From Phycomyces blakesleeanus NRRL 1555(-) (lineage: Eukaryota; Mucoromycota; Mucoromycetes; Mucorales; Phycomycetaceae): a stretch of 18,883 bases of DNA. The stretch lies in the NCBI RefSeq assembly GCF_001638985.1, contig NW_017265180.1, forward strand, positions 1-18,883, written 5' to 3'. Under the pieces are notes generated by a model. It saw only the letters and a list, made by a program, of their open reading frames with translations. It was not told the origin of the DNA and searched no databases. Position numbers and translations under genes: made by a program. Shown here piece by piece: positions 17,996-18,883 of this stretch (the first letter of the stretch is position 1; each line of letters begins with the position of its first letter).

Positions 17996-18883
17996 ATTGT
18001 GATTTATAGCTGATTTTTGGTGTAGAATTTGCCAATTTGATCAAAATGATCATTTTCGTTGTTAACAATTAAATTTTTATTCAAATAGTACATTCAAGTA
18101 TTTAGTAATTATAGCCTTAATACAACGAGATAAGCCTGCTTGGTGAAAATCAATTGGGTGATTAATCCCAGTGCTCTACATTTTTTCTTTTGCTCAGATA
18201 TATTAGCTGTAATTGCTTATAATCGATTCGAAATCCAAACAGAATACGTTACTATTATAGCTTGACTGAACATTTTTTATAATTTATATCTCAATACAGT
18301 ACCTTTATACAGTTATAACACAGATATTACAACACTCTTTATGAAATAGCAGCTGGCTCTCGAAAGTTAAACATATATACATATATATATATAAAAGAGA
18401 TTTAAGGAAACAAGAATGTGTATCTTATATGTGTGTTTGTCGATAAAATTATATGACAATAGTCGAGGTAGATTGTCGTTGCTATCTGTTACCATTAGTC
18501 ACCTTGATGGATTATTTGTACTTTAGACTTTGCCCACAGACCCAGTTAACTCAATGTATTTAGAGTAGCAATCATTGCCTTACGTACTTTGAAGCACACA
18601 TATGCTTTTAGTTTTCTTTGCATCTAGATAATGCTCTTTAACAGATCGAACTTGAAAAACAAGGGTTCCATTTTAAAGATCTTTCTTCCAAAAGACTTTT
18701 TGTTCATATCCACCATAAAAATATCCCGTGTGTCTGATAATAATGCCAGAAAAGCTACTTTTCCTATTTATTTTTTGGCAGTATTTCTGAGCATATTCAA
18801 TATCGGATCCCTCAAGTTCTCATGCACAAGGTATTTTTTCTGTTCTTGTTTCGTCCATATATATACATATAATACCAGCCTGT
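17996..18883. other. AT-rich tail, nothing firm
   Basis: A TA microsatellite lies near 18376-18392 and a TATG/TGTG-rich stretch near 18418-18440. There are only short open snatches on either strand. No RNA gene, repeat or supported coding region is seen. Confidence 0.5.

Overview
The window looks like repeat-rich nuclear DNA from an AT-rich eukaryote. A filamentous fungus, perhaps an early-diverging (Mucoromycota-like) one, fits best. The reasons are one spliced gene with a GT-AG intron, a T-rich 3' splice tract and a CTAAT branch site, many decayed Tc1/mariner-type and LRR-like fragments, and no bacterial operon logic. The species assignment is inference only.

The dominant structure is a very large inverted repeat. 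Bases 1-2818 reappear as the reverse complement at 9934-13055. The two arms are nearly identical: I counted about a dozen substitutions plus slippage-type length changes. They enclose a 7115-bp unique spacer (2819-9933). The left arm runs off the window start, so the true outer ends are not visible. From outside inward each arm holds a GGACTT/GGACAT hexamer tract, a GC-rich array of 93-bp units (5 on the left, 8 on the right), a field of CCAGTGG sites about 22 bp apart, a run of GTTGCTT words, and then about 1.6 kb of AT-rich DNA. The plan (long inverted arms built partly of tandem repeats of unequal copy number, around a gene-bearing loop) recalls foldback-type transposons, but no transposase is visible inside it.

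The spacer contains one intact-looking gene: a two-exon minus-strand gene (8280 to 7208) for a 307-residue Ser/Pro/Ala-rich basic protein of unknown function. It also holds a badly decayed plus-strand gene (about 4602-6478), an (AAT/GAT)n-derived tract, a compressed copy of an arm module at 7089-7164, a short hairpin at 9396-9462 and a relic Tc1-type end at 3208.

The right flank (13056-18883) is a graveyard of mobile and coding relics. It starts with a 490-bp foldback element with a 47-bp near-perfect inner stem, followed by three different pentanucleotide tracts. Next come a broken Tc1/mariner (DDE) transposase with possible terminal repeats, a frameshifted plus-strand gene with LRR-like stretches, and several smaller coding fragments. 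Apart from the 307-aa gene, nothing in the window looks functional as a protein gene.
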